Positions 42,192 through 51,138 of a stretch of 64,000 bases of DNA are shown one piece after another. The notes below the pieces were generated by a model. That model searched no databases, had not been told where the DNA came from, and was given only the letters and a program-made list of their open reading frames with translations. Each line of letters opens with the position of its first letter. Position 1 is the first letter of the stretch. The position numbers and the translations under genes are program-made. The stretch is taken from NCBI RefSeq assembly GCF_000287055.2, contig NZ_AJYQ02000137.1, positions 273,879 through 337,878 on the forward strand, written 5' to 3'. The stretch is from Vibrio genomosp. F10 str. ZF-129 (GTDB taxonomy: Bacteria; Pseudomonadota; Gammaproteobacteria; Enterobacterales; Vibrionaceae).

Positions 42192-43355
42192 CTAGCGTTC
42201 GATTTGTGGCGAATAAATCGAGTAGGCGGTAATTTGCCCTGCGACAATGGCTGCAAACATAAACAAGGCAGAAAGGCCAATACTTGGGATCGGCAATATG
42301 GACTGCTCAAAAACCGACTGACTCGCACTTATAAGGACTCGGCTACCGGGAACGAGAATAATGATCCCTTGCAGAATATAGATTGCCCCGGTGAGCTCCA
42401 TCTTTTTCGCTACCCAAGTTCCGTATAAGGTAATCAACATCGTGGTGACCCAAGTTCCCACTACCCAGCCGCTGTCAAAGCCTAGATAGAACGGCCCCCA
42501 CATTCCCAGTACAGCGACAGGAAGACCCAGTAAAATATCTCTTGCTCGAGCATTAAAAATAATACCGATGGAGATAGAAAGAATGAATACGCCCAAAATG
42601 TGCATCCAGTTTGGAACGTCATTCAGGTAAGTTGCAGTCTCACTATGCCCCCAAATTGCTTCGCCAATATTCAGCCCCATGACGATTCCAACAAACAGCT
42701 TGATTAAACTCAGCGCACTTTGCCCCAGAAGGCTAGTCCCTGAAACAAGGTCATTAAATGCTAAGCATTCCAAGGCATTGGCTATAGAAAGCCCTGGAAC
42801 AAATAAAATAATGGCTGCAATGCATAAAGCCCAAACGGGTATGGGTAATCCTGTGCTCGCAATAAACGCCACTAATACACCAGTCACCAGTGCTGAAATA
42901 AACTCGACGGCAATGCTGCGACGCCCTTTACACACTAACTGACAAACCCAAACCATAAATCCTAGAAATACAGAGAAAGCAACAGCTTCCATTGTGCTGC
43001 CAACAAGCATCAAATACGCGGGCGGAATTCCCATGTTTGCCAGCGCTACGACCCATTTAGGGTATCCCACTGGTTCAGGCAAAGGTTCACTGCTGGGTTG
43101 GTTGATGCGTATGATCGTGTTCGCAAGCAAACTCAAGTTTATTGACGCTGGCTTCAACCGTTTCATGACCACCACGTTATTGTCATCAGGAAACTGGTAA
43201 TTGATGGTCGTCGGAGTCGCTTGAATCATAACGTCGACGTCATGTTTTCTAGCGTAATACTGTGTGTATTTTTCAACTTTATAGGGCGCACAACCACTGC
43301 GGTGTAAGGTGTCTCCAATCTCGACGATTTTGGATATTCGATATTGTGAAAGCAT
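42192..43355 (-). CDS. ThrE-family threonine/serine exporter-like membrane protein
   Basis: The 387-residue product joins the two ThrE halves in one chain. The N-terminal ThrE domain begins with ISKIVEIGDTLHRSGCAPYKVEKY, a short soluble segment, then about five helices including FVPGLSIANALECLAFNDLVSGTSLLGQSAL; the C-terminal ThrE_2-like part has another five helices (YLNDVPNWMHILGVFILSISIGIIF, ILQGIIILVPGSRVLISASQSVFE). E. coli splits these into YjjP and YjjB, so the fused form resembles actinobacterial ThrE. It would export threonine, serine or succinate-like compounds; the substrate is inferred. Confidence 0.8.
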   Translation of the reverse strand: MLSQYRISKIVEIGDTLHRSGCAPYKVEKYTQYYARKHDVDVMIQATPTTINYQFPDDNNVVVMKRLKPASINLSLLANTIIRINQPSSEPLPEPVGYPKWVVALANMGIPPAYLMLVGSTMEAVAFSVFLGFMVWVCQLVCKGRRSIAVEFISALVTGVLVAFIASTGLPIPVWALCIAAIILFVPGLSIANALECLAFNDLVSGTSLLGQSALSLIKLFVGIVMGLNIGEAIWGHSETATYLNDVPNWMHILGVFILSISIGIIFNARARDILLGLPVAVLGMWGPFYLGFDSGWVVGTWVTTMLITLYGTWVAKKMELTGAIYILQGIIILVPGSRVLISASQSVFEQSILPIPSIGLSALFMFAAIVAGQITAYSIYSPQIER

Positions 43356-43761
43356 GGCTTTGAAATCAACAAGCGAAAGGTGGGCCTAAGGTACCAAAGC
43401 GCTCTATTGTTGACGAGAAATATTGCGCTAATTTTCTCAGTCTTGTTAATTTGGCCTCCATCATTGAACAGAGTTGACTTAAATCATGCTTTGATAAAAT
43501 TTAGAGTTATTTACTTAGGATAACCAATTGTTACATTTTAGATCAATTATTATGCAGCAAAGCCAGTGTGACTGGTATATAAAGGATGTATTCGATTACA
43601 AGATGTAAGCCAGTTGTTAACGAAAATAACCACTGTAAATGTGAACGTTTTTTGTTGTTTATTTGCACTTGCAATCGTGATTAAAAAAGCGACAATAGCG
43701 CAAAATGAGTTTGCAAAAATGAAAGGAAGCAAATCGTAGGTCACTAAACGAGGCGTGTATT
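43356..43761. other. AT-rich intergenic region
   Basis: In these 406 bases I see no supported gene; one 64-codon minus-strand frame (43550-43744) has low complexity and no ribosome site. The sequence is AT-rich and should contain divergent promoters for the ThrE-type gene and the small membrane-protein gene. TTTAGATCAATTATTA near 43526 is operator-like but not assignable. Confidence 0.35.
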
Positions 43762-44133
43762 ATGAAGTTAATTATTATTGCAATGATATCTATCTTTGCG
43801 GGTGTTGCATCAGCGGAACATTTCCATTCTTTCGTTCTCGGTCTGACGATTTCGACGCTTGCTGTCGGCAGCTGTTACTGGTTCGCATTTCGCACAACGC
43901 GCTTTCCTGAACTTGTGTTACTGTTACTTTTCTTAGGCATGTTTGCTAAGTTGATGGTGACCGTCGTCGGTATTGTATTGAGCGTATCAGCCGAGTTGAT
44001 CACTTCCCCTATGATATTTGCGATGTCTTATTTGTTTTTCTCTATGGTGGCGACCTATTTATGGTTCAACTATCGAATGAAAAAAACGCCGCATTGGACG
44101 ACACTTATTTCTCGCTATGCCAACGCTAACTAA
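43762..44133 (+). CDS. Small hypothetical integral membrane protein
   Basis: This 123-residue protein has four hydrophobic stretches: an N-terminal one (LIIIAMISIFAGVASA, possibly a signal peptide), then FVLGLTISTLAVGSCYWFAF, VLLLLFLGMFAKLMVTVVGIVLSV and IFAMSYLFFSMVATYLWF. A basic end (RMKKTPHWTTLISRY) faces the cytoplasm. The arrangement recalls AtpI-like small membrane proteins, but I cannot assign it. It is monocistronic with a strong terminator. Confidence 0.6.
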   Translation: MKLIIIAMISIFAGVASAEHFHSFVLGLTISTLAVGSCYWFAFRTTRFPELVLLLLFLGMFAKLMVTVVGIVLSVSAELITSPMIFAMSYLFFSMVATYLWFNYRMKKTPHWTTLISRYANAN

Positions 44134-44156
44134 GCGAGCATAATCAAAATTCTTTC

Positions 44157-44190
44157 AATGACCGATAGCATGCTATCGGTCATTTTGTTT
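44157..44190 (+). terminator. Terminator after the small membrane-protein gene
   Basis: AATGACCGATAGCA and TGCTATCGGTCATT form a perfect 28-base palindrome followed by a T-rich run (TTTTGTTTT). Confidence 0.8.
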
Positions 44191-44326
44191 TAATAGGAAG
44201 AACTTTGGTGCTTTGTTCGCCACTGTGTAACTAAAATCAAATTTTCGTAAGGATTGGTAAAGCCCTCATTTATCTTCCTTGCTTTTATATATACTCCTAA
44301 CAACACCTATTTCACTTGGCTAAAAT

Positions 44327-45499
44327 ATGATTAATATGGATTTACGATTCGCTGGTGCTTTACTCTCAACCGCTCTTCTCTCACCTTTCACAATAGCGGC
44401 ACCAACCATCGTGCCTGATGCACCCGTCTTGGGTGCAAACGGGTATGTGTTGATGGATTACCATACTGGCAAAGTACTGGTTGAAAAAAATGCTCATACC
44501 AAGTTAAACCCTGCCAGTTTGACTAAATTAATGACCGCGTATGTTGCAGGGCAAGAGATAAAAGCGGGTAACATTGGTAAACACGATCAAGTGGTTATTA
44601 GTAAAAATGCCTGGGCAAAAAAGTTTCCTGATTCATCGAAAATGTTCATCGAGGTGGGCAAAACTGTCGACATGATGGATCTATACCGTGGTTTAATCGT
44701 GCAATCGGGCAATGATGCGAGTGTCGCGATTGCTGAGCATGTCGCTGGCTCTCAAGATTCTTTTGTAGCACTTATGAATTCATGGGCACAACGTTTAAAG
44801 TTAGAGAATACAGCGTTTACTAACCCTCATGGCTTAGACAGTAATGGTCTCTATTCTACCCCTTATGATATTGCGACTTTGGGTCGTGCGATCATTCGAG
44901 ATCTACCGAATATTTATCCACTGTACAGTGAGCGCTCTTTTAAGTTCAACGGTATCACACAATACAACCGTAACGGCCTGCTGCGTGACCGAAGCATGAA
45001 TGTCGATGGCATGAAAACAGGCTACACGAGTGGCGCAGGTTATAGCTTAGCCAGCTCTGCCACTAGCGGAGATATGCGCTTAATCTCTGTCGTCATGGGT
45101 TCAAAAAGTACCAAGAGTCGCGAAGCTGAAAGTAAACAATTGTTGAGTTATGGGTTCCGTTTCTTTGATACCGTTTCTCCAAACTCTGCAGGCGAAGAAA
45201 TTGCGAGACCAAGAGTGTGGATGGGGTCAGAAGACAGCGTTTCGGTCGGTGTTGATCAAGATGTGTTTATTACACTGACTAAAGGTGAGATCAGTAAGCT
45301 GACCGCAAACATTGAATTAGACGGCGAGTTAACAGCGCCAATTCGCAAGAGTGATGTGCTGGGCAGTGTTTCTTACCTAGTTGATGGAGAGCAGGTTGCT
45401 CAATCTTCACTGGTCGCGTTGAATGATGTTGAAGAAGGCAGTTTCTTCAAAAAAGCACTGGACTGGTTTAAACGTTTAATTACTAGCTTCTTTGGCTAA
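44327..45499 (+). CDS. dacA: D-alanyl-D-alanine carboxypeptidase (PBP5/6 type)
   Basis: This low-molecular-weight penicillin-binding protein trims the terminal D-Ala from stem peptides. A signal peptide (FAGALLSTALLSPFTIAA) precedes the serine carboxypeptidase domain with SLTK (ASLTKLMTAYVA), SGN (QSGNDASVAIAEH) and KTG (GMKTGYTSGAGYSLASS). The C-terminal PBP5 beta domain and an amphipathic membrane-anchoring helix (FFKKALDWFKRLITSFFG) complete it. The 390 residues are standard. A second ATG three codons in is possible. Confidence 0.93.
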   Translation: MINMDLRFAGALLSTALLSPFTIAAPTIVPDAPVLGANGYVLMDYHTGKVLVEKNAHTKLNPASLTKLMTAYVAGQEIKAGNIGKHDQVVISKNAWAKKFPDSSKMFIEVGKTVDMMDLYRGLIVQSGNDASVAIAEHVAGSQDSFVALMNSWAQRLKLENTAFTNPHGLDSNGLYSTPYDIATLGRAIIRDLPNIYPLYSERSFKFNGITQYNRNGLLRDRSMNVDGMKTGYTSGAGYSLASSATSGDMRLISVVMGSKSTKSREAESKQLLSYGFRFFDTVSPNSAGEEIARPRVWMGSEDSVSVGVDQDVFITLTKGEISKLTANIELDGELTAPIRKSDVLGSVSYLVDGEQVAQSSLVALNDVEEGSFFKKALDWFKRLITSFFG

Positions 45500-45503
45500 G
45501 CAT

Positions 45504-45535
45504 AAACGCAATAACCCAGAAACGTAATAACACCT
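45504..45535 (+). repeat. Two 16-bp tandem repeats after dacA
   Basis: AAACGCAATAACCCAG and AAACGTAATAACACC lie end to end 5 bases after the dacA stop. Confidence 0.5.
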
Positions 45536-45545
45536 TTGATTCGAG

Positions 45546-45571
45546 AGGCCATAGTCACTATGGCCTTTTTT
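45546..45571 (+). terminator. Terminator of dacA
   Basis: GGCCATAG and CTATGGCC pair around TCA and run into TTTTTT. Confidence 0.85.
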
Positions 45572-45761
45572 GTGCGTGTGAGGTTTGCCCTAAGTGGATT
45601 CAGTGTTAGTTATCCGTGTGTATCAACTAGGCCTATTAACCATGCATAGGCATCGTGTAAGTTAAGGGCGAAACATTGGTCAAAACCTGACGGGTATCTG
45701 ACATTGTGCACATGGATTACAGCAGAATTCATCCATATTTAGAATGTAAGGGAGCTTCAAC

Positions 45762-46109
45762 GTGCAGTTTAATCAGATAGATAGAGATGCTTTATACAAC
45801 ACTTGGATGTCACAGAAAGCCAAGATGCGCTTGACGCAGATGGAAATGGCCAAAAAAATGGGAATGACACAAGCCGAGTTTTCAGCCATATTGAGGGGGA
45901 ACGCTCCGATCTCTTTAGAGTTTATCCACCAGTTTTGCACTAAGCTACATATCGAACCTTACCGAGTAGTCCCGTCTTTACAACGTGCGAGCCAATCTGC
46001 ACAGCAACTGGTGACGTTAAAAAGCACGATGTCTGTCGACGGCGAAATCCAACGTGTGTATGCACAAGGTAATCAAGTCATTGTTGAGTATGTTCATACG
46101 GTCGCTTAA
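45762..46109 (+). CDS. XRE-type helix-turn-helix regulator
   Basis: The 115-residue protein has an XRE-like DNA-binding domain in its first 70 residues: MRLTQMEMAKKMGMTQAEFSAILRGNAPISLEFIHQFCTKLHI fits helices one to five, with TQAEFSAILRG the recognition helix. A short C-terminal beta region (GEIQRVYAQGNQVIVEYVHTV) could be a dimerisation strand pair. The GTG start has AAGGGAG 7 bases upstream. Its target is unknown; autoregulation is plausible. Confidence 0.75.
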   Translation: MQFNQIDRDALYNTWMSQKAKMRLTQMEMAKKMGMTQAEFSAILRGNAPISLEFIHQFCTKLHIEPYRVVPSLQRASQSAQQLVTLKSTMSVDGEIQRVYAQGNQVIVEYVHTVA

Positions 46110-46193
46110 TGGTGACGTTAATGGGTCGATAGACCTGTTGGAAACCCAATGGGTCAACGGAAGACCGTGACAACCTGAGGCGAAAAATACGGT

Positions 46194-46409
46194 ATGTTGG
46201 AGAAAGAAAACCTAGTTAAGCTGGCAAGAACGCCAATGCCATTTGGCAAGTATTCTGGAAGAGCGTTAATCGATCTACCGGAGGAGTATTTGTTGTGGTT
46301 CGATAAGAAGGGGTTCCCTAGCGGTGAGCTTGGTGATCTTCTTCAACTTTGTTTGGCATTGAAAATTGAAGGGCTCGACAGCGTTGTTCAGCCGTTAAAA
46401 CGAATGTGA
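46194..46409 (+). CDS. DUF3820-family small protein
   Basis: The 71-residue cytoplasmic protein matches the DUF3820 pattern: MPFGKYSGRALIDLPEEYLLWFDKKGFPSGELGDLLQLCLALK. The family is found across gammaproteobacteria and sometimes next to nucleases; its role is not known. The ATG at 46194 has no strong ribosome site. It lies 84 bases after the XRE gene and may share its transcript. Confidence 0.7.
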   Translation: MLEKENLVKLARTPMPFGKYSGRALIDLPEEYLLWFDKKGFPSGELGDLLQLCLALKIEGLDSVVQPLKRM

Positions 46410-46609
46410 ATGAAGTCGCCACAAAAGAAGGGAGGCAATGAAGAGGAGATAAGGCCATGAATGAGGCTATGTAAAGTCTGAATTTATGGTTTTAGGTGTT
46501 TTTAGAGTTTTTTAAACTATCTAAATTAATGAAAGGTTCTAAATAGAGTATCTATTGGTTTATTGACTGATTATACTTGCCCTAGTTTCATTACTCACGG
46601 TTATCTTTC

Positions 46610-47107
46610 TTGCTTAAACGTTACTATCAACTATTCATTCTTATCGCATTGTCGCTATGTTCGCATATCGTGACGGCACAGGAATGCATGGATTTTAGTG
46701 GCAACCAATCCGCTGTGTACGTCAATTTGTCAGAAAATTGCGAAGCAGGCGATCAGATGAATCAAGAATCTGATACAGGCAATGCCAACGCTAAAGCTAA
46801 GACGGATACCAACGATCCCATTTCATTAGGGGATGACGGTTTTACCTTTAACGATCATAACGAACCATACGCAACGTCGTTTGTTCGTCGTATCATTAGC
46901 GCGGATAACTGCGCTAGTAATGGTATTGAGCCAAGCTATTACCTTTTAGTGGCGTTTTTATCCCCTGTATTACTGGATATCGCACGCTCAGATGTTCAAC
47001 TACCAGACCCTTCAACTCATTGGACAAGCTTCACTTTAGCAAGCTCTCGTCTTTCCGGTTGGAAAGAAACCAATGCTTTGTACACCCACCAGCACTCTCG
47101 CACTTAG
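46610..47107 (+). CDS. Hypothetical secreted protein
   Basis: I do not recognise this family. The N-terminus LKRYYQLFILIALSLCSHIVTA is a signal peptide with a plausible cleavage before QECMDFSG. The rest has four cysteines in total, an acidic Asn/Asp-rich stretch (NQESDTGNANAKAKTDTNDP), and no repeats or membrane segment apart from YYLLVAFLSPVLLDI. A TTG start at 46610 is assumed; there is no strong ribosome site, so the start is uncertain. It lies before secD but is probably a separate unit. Confidence 0.5.
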   Translation: MLKRYYQLFILIALSLCSHIVTAQECMDFSGNQSAVYVNLSENCEAGDQMNQESDTGNANAKAKTDTNDPISLGDDGFTFNDHNEPYATSFVRRIISADNCASNGIEPSYYLLVAFLSPVLLDIARSDVQLPDPSTHWTSFTLASSRLSGWKETNALYTHQHSRT

Positions 47108-47276
47108 TGACTCATTTCTCAGGTCGTTACTGACCATTACGCATTGAAATAATATCTGAACTACGACATTTTTAGGCTGAATCTATCGCTTATCTCAGTG
47201 AGGTATGCGCCGTTAGCGAGCATGTTGTGGCACCTTTCAATGCACAGTTTTAATCTATTGAGAGATAGAGTTGCAA

Positions 47277-49070
47277 ATGAAAAAGAAAACGCCCCATAAA
47301 GTCATCAACCGCTATGCGATCTGGAAATATGTGGTTCTGATCGTCACCATTATCGTGATGACATTCAGCGCGCTACCATCGTGGTATGGCGAAAACGCTT
47401 CTTTACATATCAGTTCTCGTGATCAGGCCACGCCCGATGCTACCTTTGTAGCAAATCAACTAAGTCAGGTTGATATTACGCCACTGAGCATTCAGCAAGA
47501 CGGCAATCGAACGATTGTTGTACTGGATAACGAAGCTCAACAGAGCCTAGCTAGAGATACGCTCAGTGATGTGCTCAATGACGATATCACTATCGCTCTG
47601 GCTATGGAGGCCGCAGCACCCGATTGGATGACCTCGATGGGTTTTGCTCCGATTAAACTCGGTCTTGATTTACGCGGTGGTGTTCAGTTCTTACTTGAAG
47701 TGGATATGGAGCCGGTTTACCAGGCTCATCGCCAAACCTTGATCGATGATATCACATCAAACATTCGAGCGAGCCGTGGTCGACACAGCGACCATAACGT
47801 CTTGTTGACGGTCCGTAATGCCGATGATGTTCAAACCGCACAAAAACTTCTTCGCGAAAACTACCCCAATTGGAATGTTTCTACTGACCAACGTACGTTA
47901 ACCATTACACAATCTAGTGATGAACGCTCGACATTGCGAACCTTAACTGTCCAACAAAATCTGCAAATTATGCGTAGTCGGTTGGAACAGCTTGGCATTA
48001 CTGAAGCCTCGGTTCAGCGTCAAGGTGAAAACCGTATTCGTATCGAATTGCCGGGCGTTCAAGATCCTGCATCAGCCAAAGATGTGATTGGTGCGACGGC
48101 TTCTTTAGCGTTCCATGCGGTATCGAACAGCGCTGGTGCTGAGTCAATGGTCCTGCTCGATAACGATGGAAATCGTGTCAATGTGAGTCGAAGAGCTGTT
48201 CTTGGTGGCGAGCATATTATTGATGCTAGAGCAGGCGTTGGCGAAATGGGTTCGGCTGAAGTTAATATTTCGCTTGATACGATGGGCGGCCGGAAAATGT
48301 CTCAATTTTCTCGCGCCAATATTGGTAATCCAATGGCCACGGTTTATAGCGAATATAGCCGAAATGCCAAAGGTGAAAGTGAGCAAGCCAGCAACGTGAT
48401 CAGTGTTGCAACCATTCAATCTCAGCTCGGCAATCGCTTTAGAATCACTGGTGCGGGTAGCATGCAAGATGCGCAAGAGCTGGCGTTGTTGCTAAGAGCG
48501 GGGTCATTAACCGCTCCTGTTACGATTATTGAAGAGAGAACGATAGGGCCAACTTTAGGCGCTGAGAATGTGAGTAATGGTTTCGCTGCTGTCGCGTTAG
48601 GTCTTGGATTAACCTTGGCGTTCATTGCCTTGTGGTACCGAAGACTGGGCTGGGTCGCCAATGCGGCCTTGATAGTCAATATGGTGATGTTGCTCGGTCT
48701 AATCGCCTTGTTACCCGGGGCGGTATTAACCTTGCCAGGGATTGCTGGTTTGGTGCTGACCGTGGGTATGGCGGTGGATACCAATGTTCTTATCTTTGAA
48801 CGAATAAGAGACAAAATGAAAGAAGGGCGTAACTTCGCACAATCGATTGATCGCGGCTTCGATAGCGCCTTTGCGTCTATTTTTGATGCGAATTTGACCA
48901 CCATGATAGTTGCTCTCGCGCTTTACTCAATCGGAAACGGCCCGATACAAGGGTTTGCATTAACGTTAGGCCTTGGCCTTCTTACCAGTATGTTTACCGG
49001 GATCTTTGCATCTCGTGCTGTGATTAATTTGATTTGGGGGCGTGATAAACGCCACGATGTGAGGGTATAA
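47277..49070 (+). CDS. secD: Protein-export membrane protein SecD (secondary copy)
   Basis: SecD with SecF forms an ion-driven partner of SecYEG that pulls preproteins across the membrane. One N-terminal helix precedes a large periplasmic P1 domain (LGLDLRGGVQFLLEVDMEP, the conserved D1 motif), and helices 2-6 carry GFAAVALGLGLTLAFIALWY, GLVLTVGMAVDTNVLIFERIRDKM (D4 motif) and IFDANLTTMIVALALYSIG. At 598 residues it is complete. The housekeeping secDF of Vibrio normally follows queA-tgt-yajC; here none of those is present, so this is probably the second copy (secD2). ATG 47277 is preferred over TTG 47271. Confidence 0.9.
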   Translation: MKKKTPHKVINRYAIWKYVVLIVTIIVMTFSALPSWYGENASLHISSRDQATPDATFVANQLSQVDITPLSIQQDGNRTIVVLDNEAQQSLARDTLSDVLNDDITIALAMEAAAPDWMTSMGFAPIKLGLDLRGGVQFLLEVDMEPVYQAHRQTLIDDITSNIRASRGRHSDHNVLLTVRNADDVQTAQKLLRENYPNWNVSTDQRTLTITQSSDERSTLRTLTVQQNLQIMRSRLEQLGITEASVQRQGENRIRIELPGVQDPASAKDVIGATASLAFHAVSNSAGAESMVLLDNDGNRVNVSRRAVLGGEHIIDARAGVGEMGSAEVNISLDTMGGRKMSQFSRANIGNPMATVYSEYSRNAKGESEQASNVISVATIQSQLGNRFRITGAGSMQDAQELALLLRAGSLTAPVTIIEERTIGPTLGAENVSNGFAAVALGLGLTLAFIALWYRRLGWVANAALIVNMVMLLGLIALLPGAVLTLPGIAGLVLTVGMAVDTNVLIFERIRDKMKEGRNFAQSIDRGFDSAFASIFDANLTTMIVALALYSIGNGPIQGFALTLGLGLLTSMFTGIFASRAVINLIWGRDKRHDVRV

Positions 49071-49072
49071 CC

Positions 49073-49975
49073 ATGATGAAATCGAACGTATTACTGTCTC
49101 GAGTACGCTACACGATGTCGGGTATTTCTGTGTTCTTATTTGCCCTGTCTGTTTTGCTGATTGGATTTAAAGGATTCAATTGGGGGCTTGATTTTACAGG
49201 TGGTGTGGTTGCTGAAGTCGTTCTGGATAAAGAGCTCACAGGTGAAACATTAGGGCAGCATCTAAACCAAGAGCTCAATCAAGATGTGCAAATTGCACGT
49301 TCAAATGATGATGGCCGTTGGGTTATACGATATAGCGACGTTGAACAATTTACTCAACCGATCCAAGAAACACTAACACCGATAAGTCAAAATGTTCATG
49401 TATTGAATAGTAGTGTGGTTGGCCCGCAGGTGGGGCAAGACATGGTCGAGCAAGGTGGATTGGCTATTTTGGTCTGCTTTGTTTTGATTATGCTCTACCT
49501 GAGTTATCGCTTTGAATGGCGTCTAGCGCTCGGGGCATTAAGCGCTCTTGTCTATGACATCGTGCTGGTCTTGGGTTTATTTTCCTTATGTCAATTTGAA
49601 TTTAATTTGACGGTATTGGCTGCGATACTTGCCGTTCTGGGTTACTCGCTCAATGATTCGATTATTATTGCTGATCGGGCTCGTGAGTTGCTTAAAGGTA
49701 ACCCTAACGGTAAAACCGATCATCTGATCAACGATGCAATACGCGCAACGCTTTCAAGAACGTTAGTGACATCGGGAACGACATTGATGACGGTTTCTTG
49801 TTTATGGTTACTCGGTGGTTCTGCATTGGAAGGCTTCTCAATTGCACTGCTGGTTGGAATTGCTAGTGGCACTTGGTCATCTATTTCCATAGGTGTGACA
49901 TTACCGCAGTTGGTGAACCTAAGCCCATTGCACTATCAACCAAAAGTCATGCTAGAGGAGGATCAACTGCCATGA
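49073..49975 (+). CDS. secF: Protein-export membrane protein SecF (secondary copy)
   Basis: SecF completes the SecDF motor. It has the N-terminal helix and D1-like motif GFNWGLDFTGGVVAEVVLD, a short periplasmic domain, and helices with VGPQVGQDMVEQGGLAILVCFVLIMLYLSYRFEWRLALGAL, LTVLAAILAVLGYSLNDSIIIADRARELL (D4-type aspartate) and ALRATLSRTL-like segments (NDAIRATLSRTLVTSGTT). At 300 residues it is normal for SecF. It starts 2 bases after secD and overlaps the antiporter gene downstream by four bases. Confidence 0.9.
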   Translation: MMKSNVLLSRVRYTMSGISVFLFALSVLLIGFKGFNWGLDFTGGVVAEVVLDKELTGETLGQHLNQELNQDVQIARSNDDGRWVIRYSDVEQFTQPIQETLTPISQNVHVLNSSVVGPQVGQDMVEQGGLAILVCFVLIMLYLSYRFEWRLALGALSALVYDIVLVLGLFSLCQFEFNLTVLAAILAVLGYSLNDSIIIADRARELLKGNPNGKTDHLINDAIRATLSRTLVTSGTTLMTVSCLWLLGGSALEGFSIALLVGIASGTWSSISIGVTLPQLVNLSPLHYQPKVMLEEDQLP

Positions 49976-51063
49976 AGCGATTTCTAAAAAGTGAATTTGT
50001 ACTACTGATTGGTTTTTTAACCGTCGCTATTTTTAAACTTGGCGGCAACGATATTCTCGCAACCGATATTGCGTCTCCAACAGGTATTGCTGCCACGGTG
50101 ACGTTGTTTATTGTTGTTATGGGGGCAATTTTTGCGGTTGTCAGGCATTCAGATGCATTAGCTATTAAATTAGGTGACCCTTATGGCACCTTGATTTTGA
50201 CGTTAGCGGTGATTTCATTGGAAGTCGTTATGATCTCGTCGGTCATGATTACTGGAGAATCAAACCCAGTGCTGGCAAGAGATACGATGTTTGCCGTTGT
50301 AATGACGGTTTTCAATGGCCTAGTAGGGGTAACGTTGCTTATCGGTGGCTTAAAATACCATACTCAAAAATACAACGTAGATGGCCTTCAATCTTACTTA
50401 GTCGCGATCATCCCTCTTTCATTGCTCTGTTTGGTTTTACCAAGCTTTACCAGCTCGAATGAACTGGGTTCCATGTCAGTGTCACTCACGTGGACATTGG
50501 TGTTGGCATCGATTGGCTTATATTCGGTGTTTCTGTTCATTCAAACTCGAAGTCATACTCACTTCTTTATGGATGAAGATCATCAAGATGAGCACGAGTT
50601 TCATGGCATCTTGGGGAGTAACCTCTACCATTCGCTACTGTTAGTGGGCTATCTGTTGGTGGTGATTTTACTAGCGAAAAGCTTTGCGATTCCGATCAAC
50701 AGCACAATTTATATGTGGGGTGCTCCTCCTGCACTTGGGGGCTTGATAGTCGCTCTTCTTATCCTTGCACCAGAAGCCGTTGGCGCGGCCAAAGCAGCGT
50801 TAAACAACCAGCTGCAAAGAGCGCTGAATTTGTTCTTTGGTTCCGTGTTGGCAACCATTGCCCTGACGGTTCCCGCCGTTCTAATGATTTCGCATGTGAT
50901 CAATGAGCCGGTCCATTTAGGTTTAGAGCCGCCAGAAATGATCTTGCTTGGGATGACATTACTGATGGCAAGTGTCAGTTTCAGTCGTGGACGAACTAAC
51001 TCTTTAAACGGAGCAACACATCTTATTCTATTTGTTGCCTACGTCATTTTGATGTTCGATTAA
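49972..51063 (+). CDS. chaA: Ca2+/H+ antiporter (ChaA family)
   Basis: The 363-residue membrane protein is a cation/proton exchanger of the CaCA superfamily, expected to extrude Ca2+ (and possibly Na+ or K+). It has 10-11 helices and paired alpha-repeat motifs: GDPYGTLILTLAVISLEVVMISSVM in the first half and ILAPEAVGAAKAALNNQLQRALNLFFGSVLATIALTVPAV in the second, each with the acidic residue in the ion site. The His/Asp-rich loop (HTHFFMDEDHQDEHEF) between halves is typical of ChaA. The ATG overlaps the secF stop (ATGA) and follows GAGGAGG, so it is cotranscribed with secDF. Confidence 0.9.
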   Translation: MKRFLKSEFVLLIGFLTVAIFKLGGNDILATDIASPTGIAATVTLFIVVMGAIFAVVRHSDALAIKLGDPYGTLILTLAVISLEVVMISSVMITGESNPVLARDTMFAVVMTVFNGLVGVTLLIGGLKYHTQKYNVDGLQSYLVAIIPLSLLCLVLPSFTSSNELGSMSVSLTWTLVLASIGLYSVFLFIQTRSHTHFFMDEDHQDEHEFHGILGSNLYHSLLLVGYLLVVILLAKSFAIPINSTIYMWGAPPALGGLIVALLILAPEAVGAAKAALNNQLQRALNLFFGSVLATIALTVPAVLMISHVINEPVHLGLEPPEMILLGMTLLMASVSFSRGRTNSLNGATHLILFVAYVILMFD

Positions 51064-51080
51064 CCCCTCTCTAACTTTAG

Positions 51081-51115
51081 ACCCTGTGCAGGAAACTTTC
51101 TGTACAGGGTTAATT
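51081..51115 (+). terminator. Probable terminator of the secDF-chaA operon
   Basis: ACCCTGTGCAG and CTGTACAGGGT form an 11-bp stem with one G-T pair, followed by TTAATTCTATTT, a weak T-tract. Confidence 0.5.
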
Positions 51116-51138
51116 CTATTTGGTAGGACTCAATTAAT

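Noticed and set aside
43550..43744. A 64-codon minus-strand frame with a hydrophobic N-terminus
   Set aside because: Low-complexity, AT-driven sequence without a ribosome site; it occupies the promoter region of the next gene.
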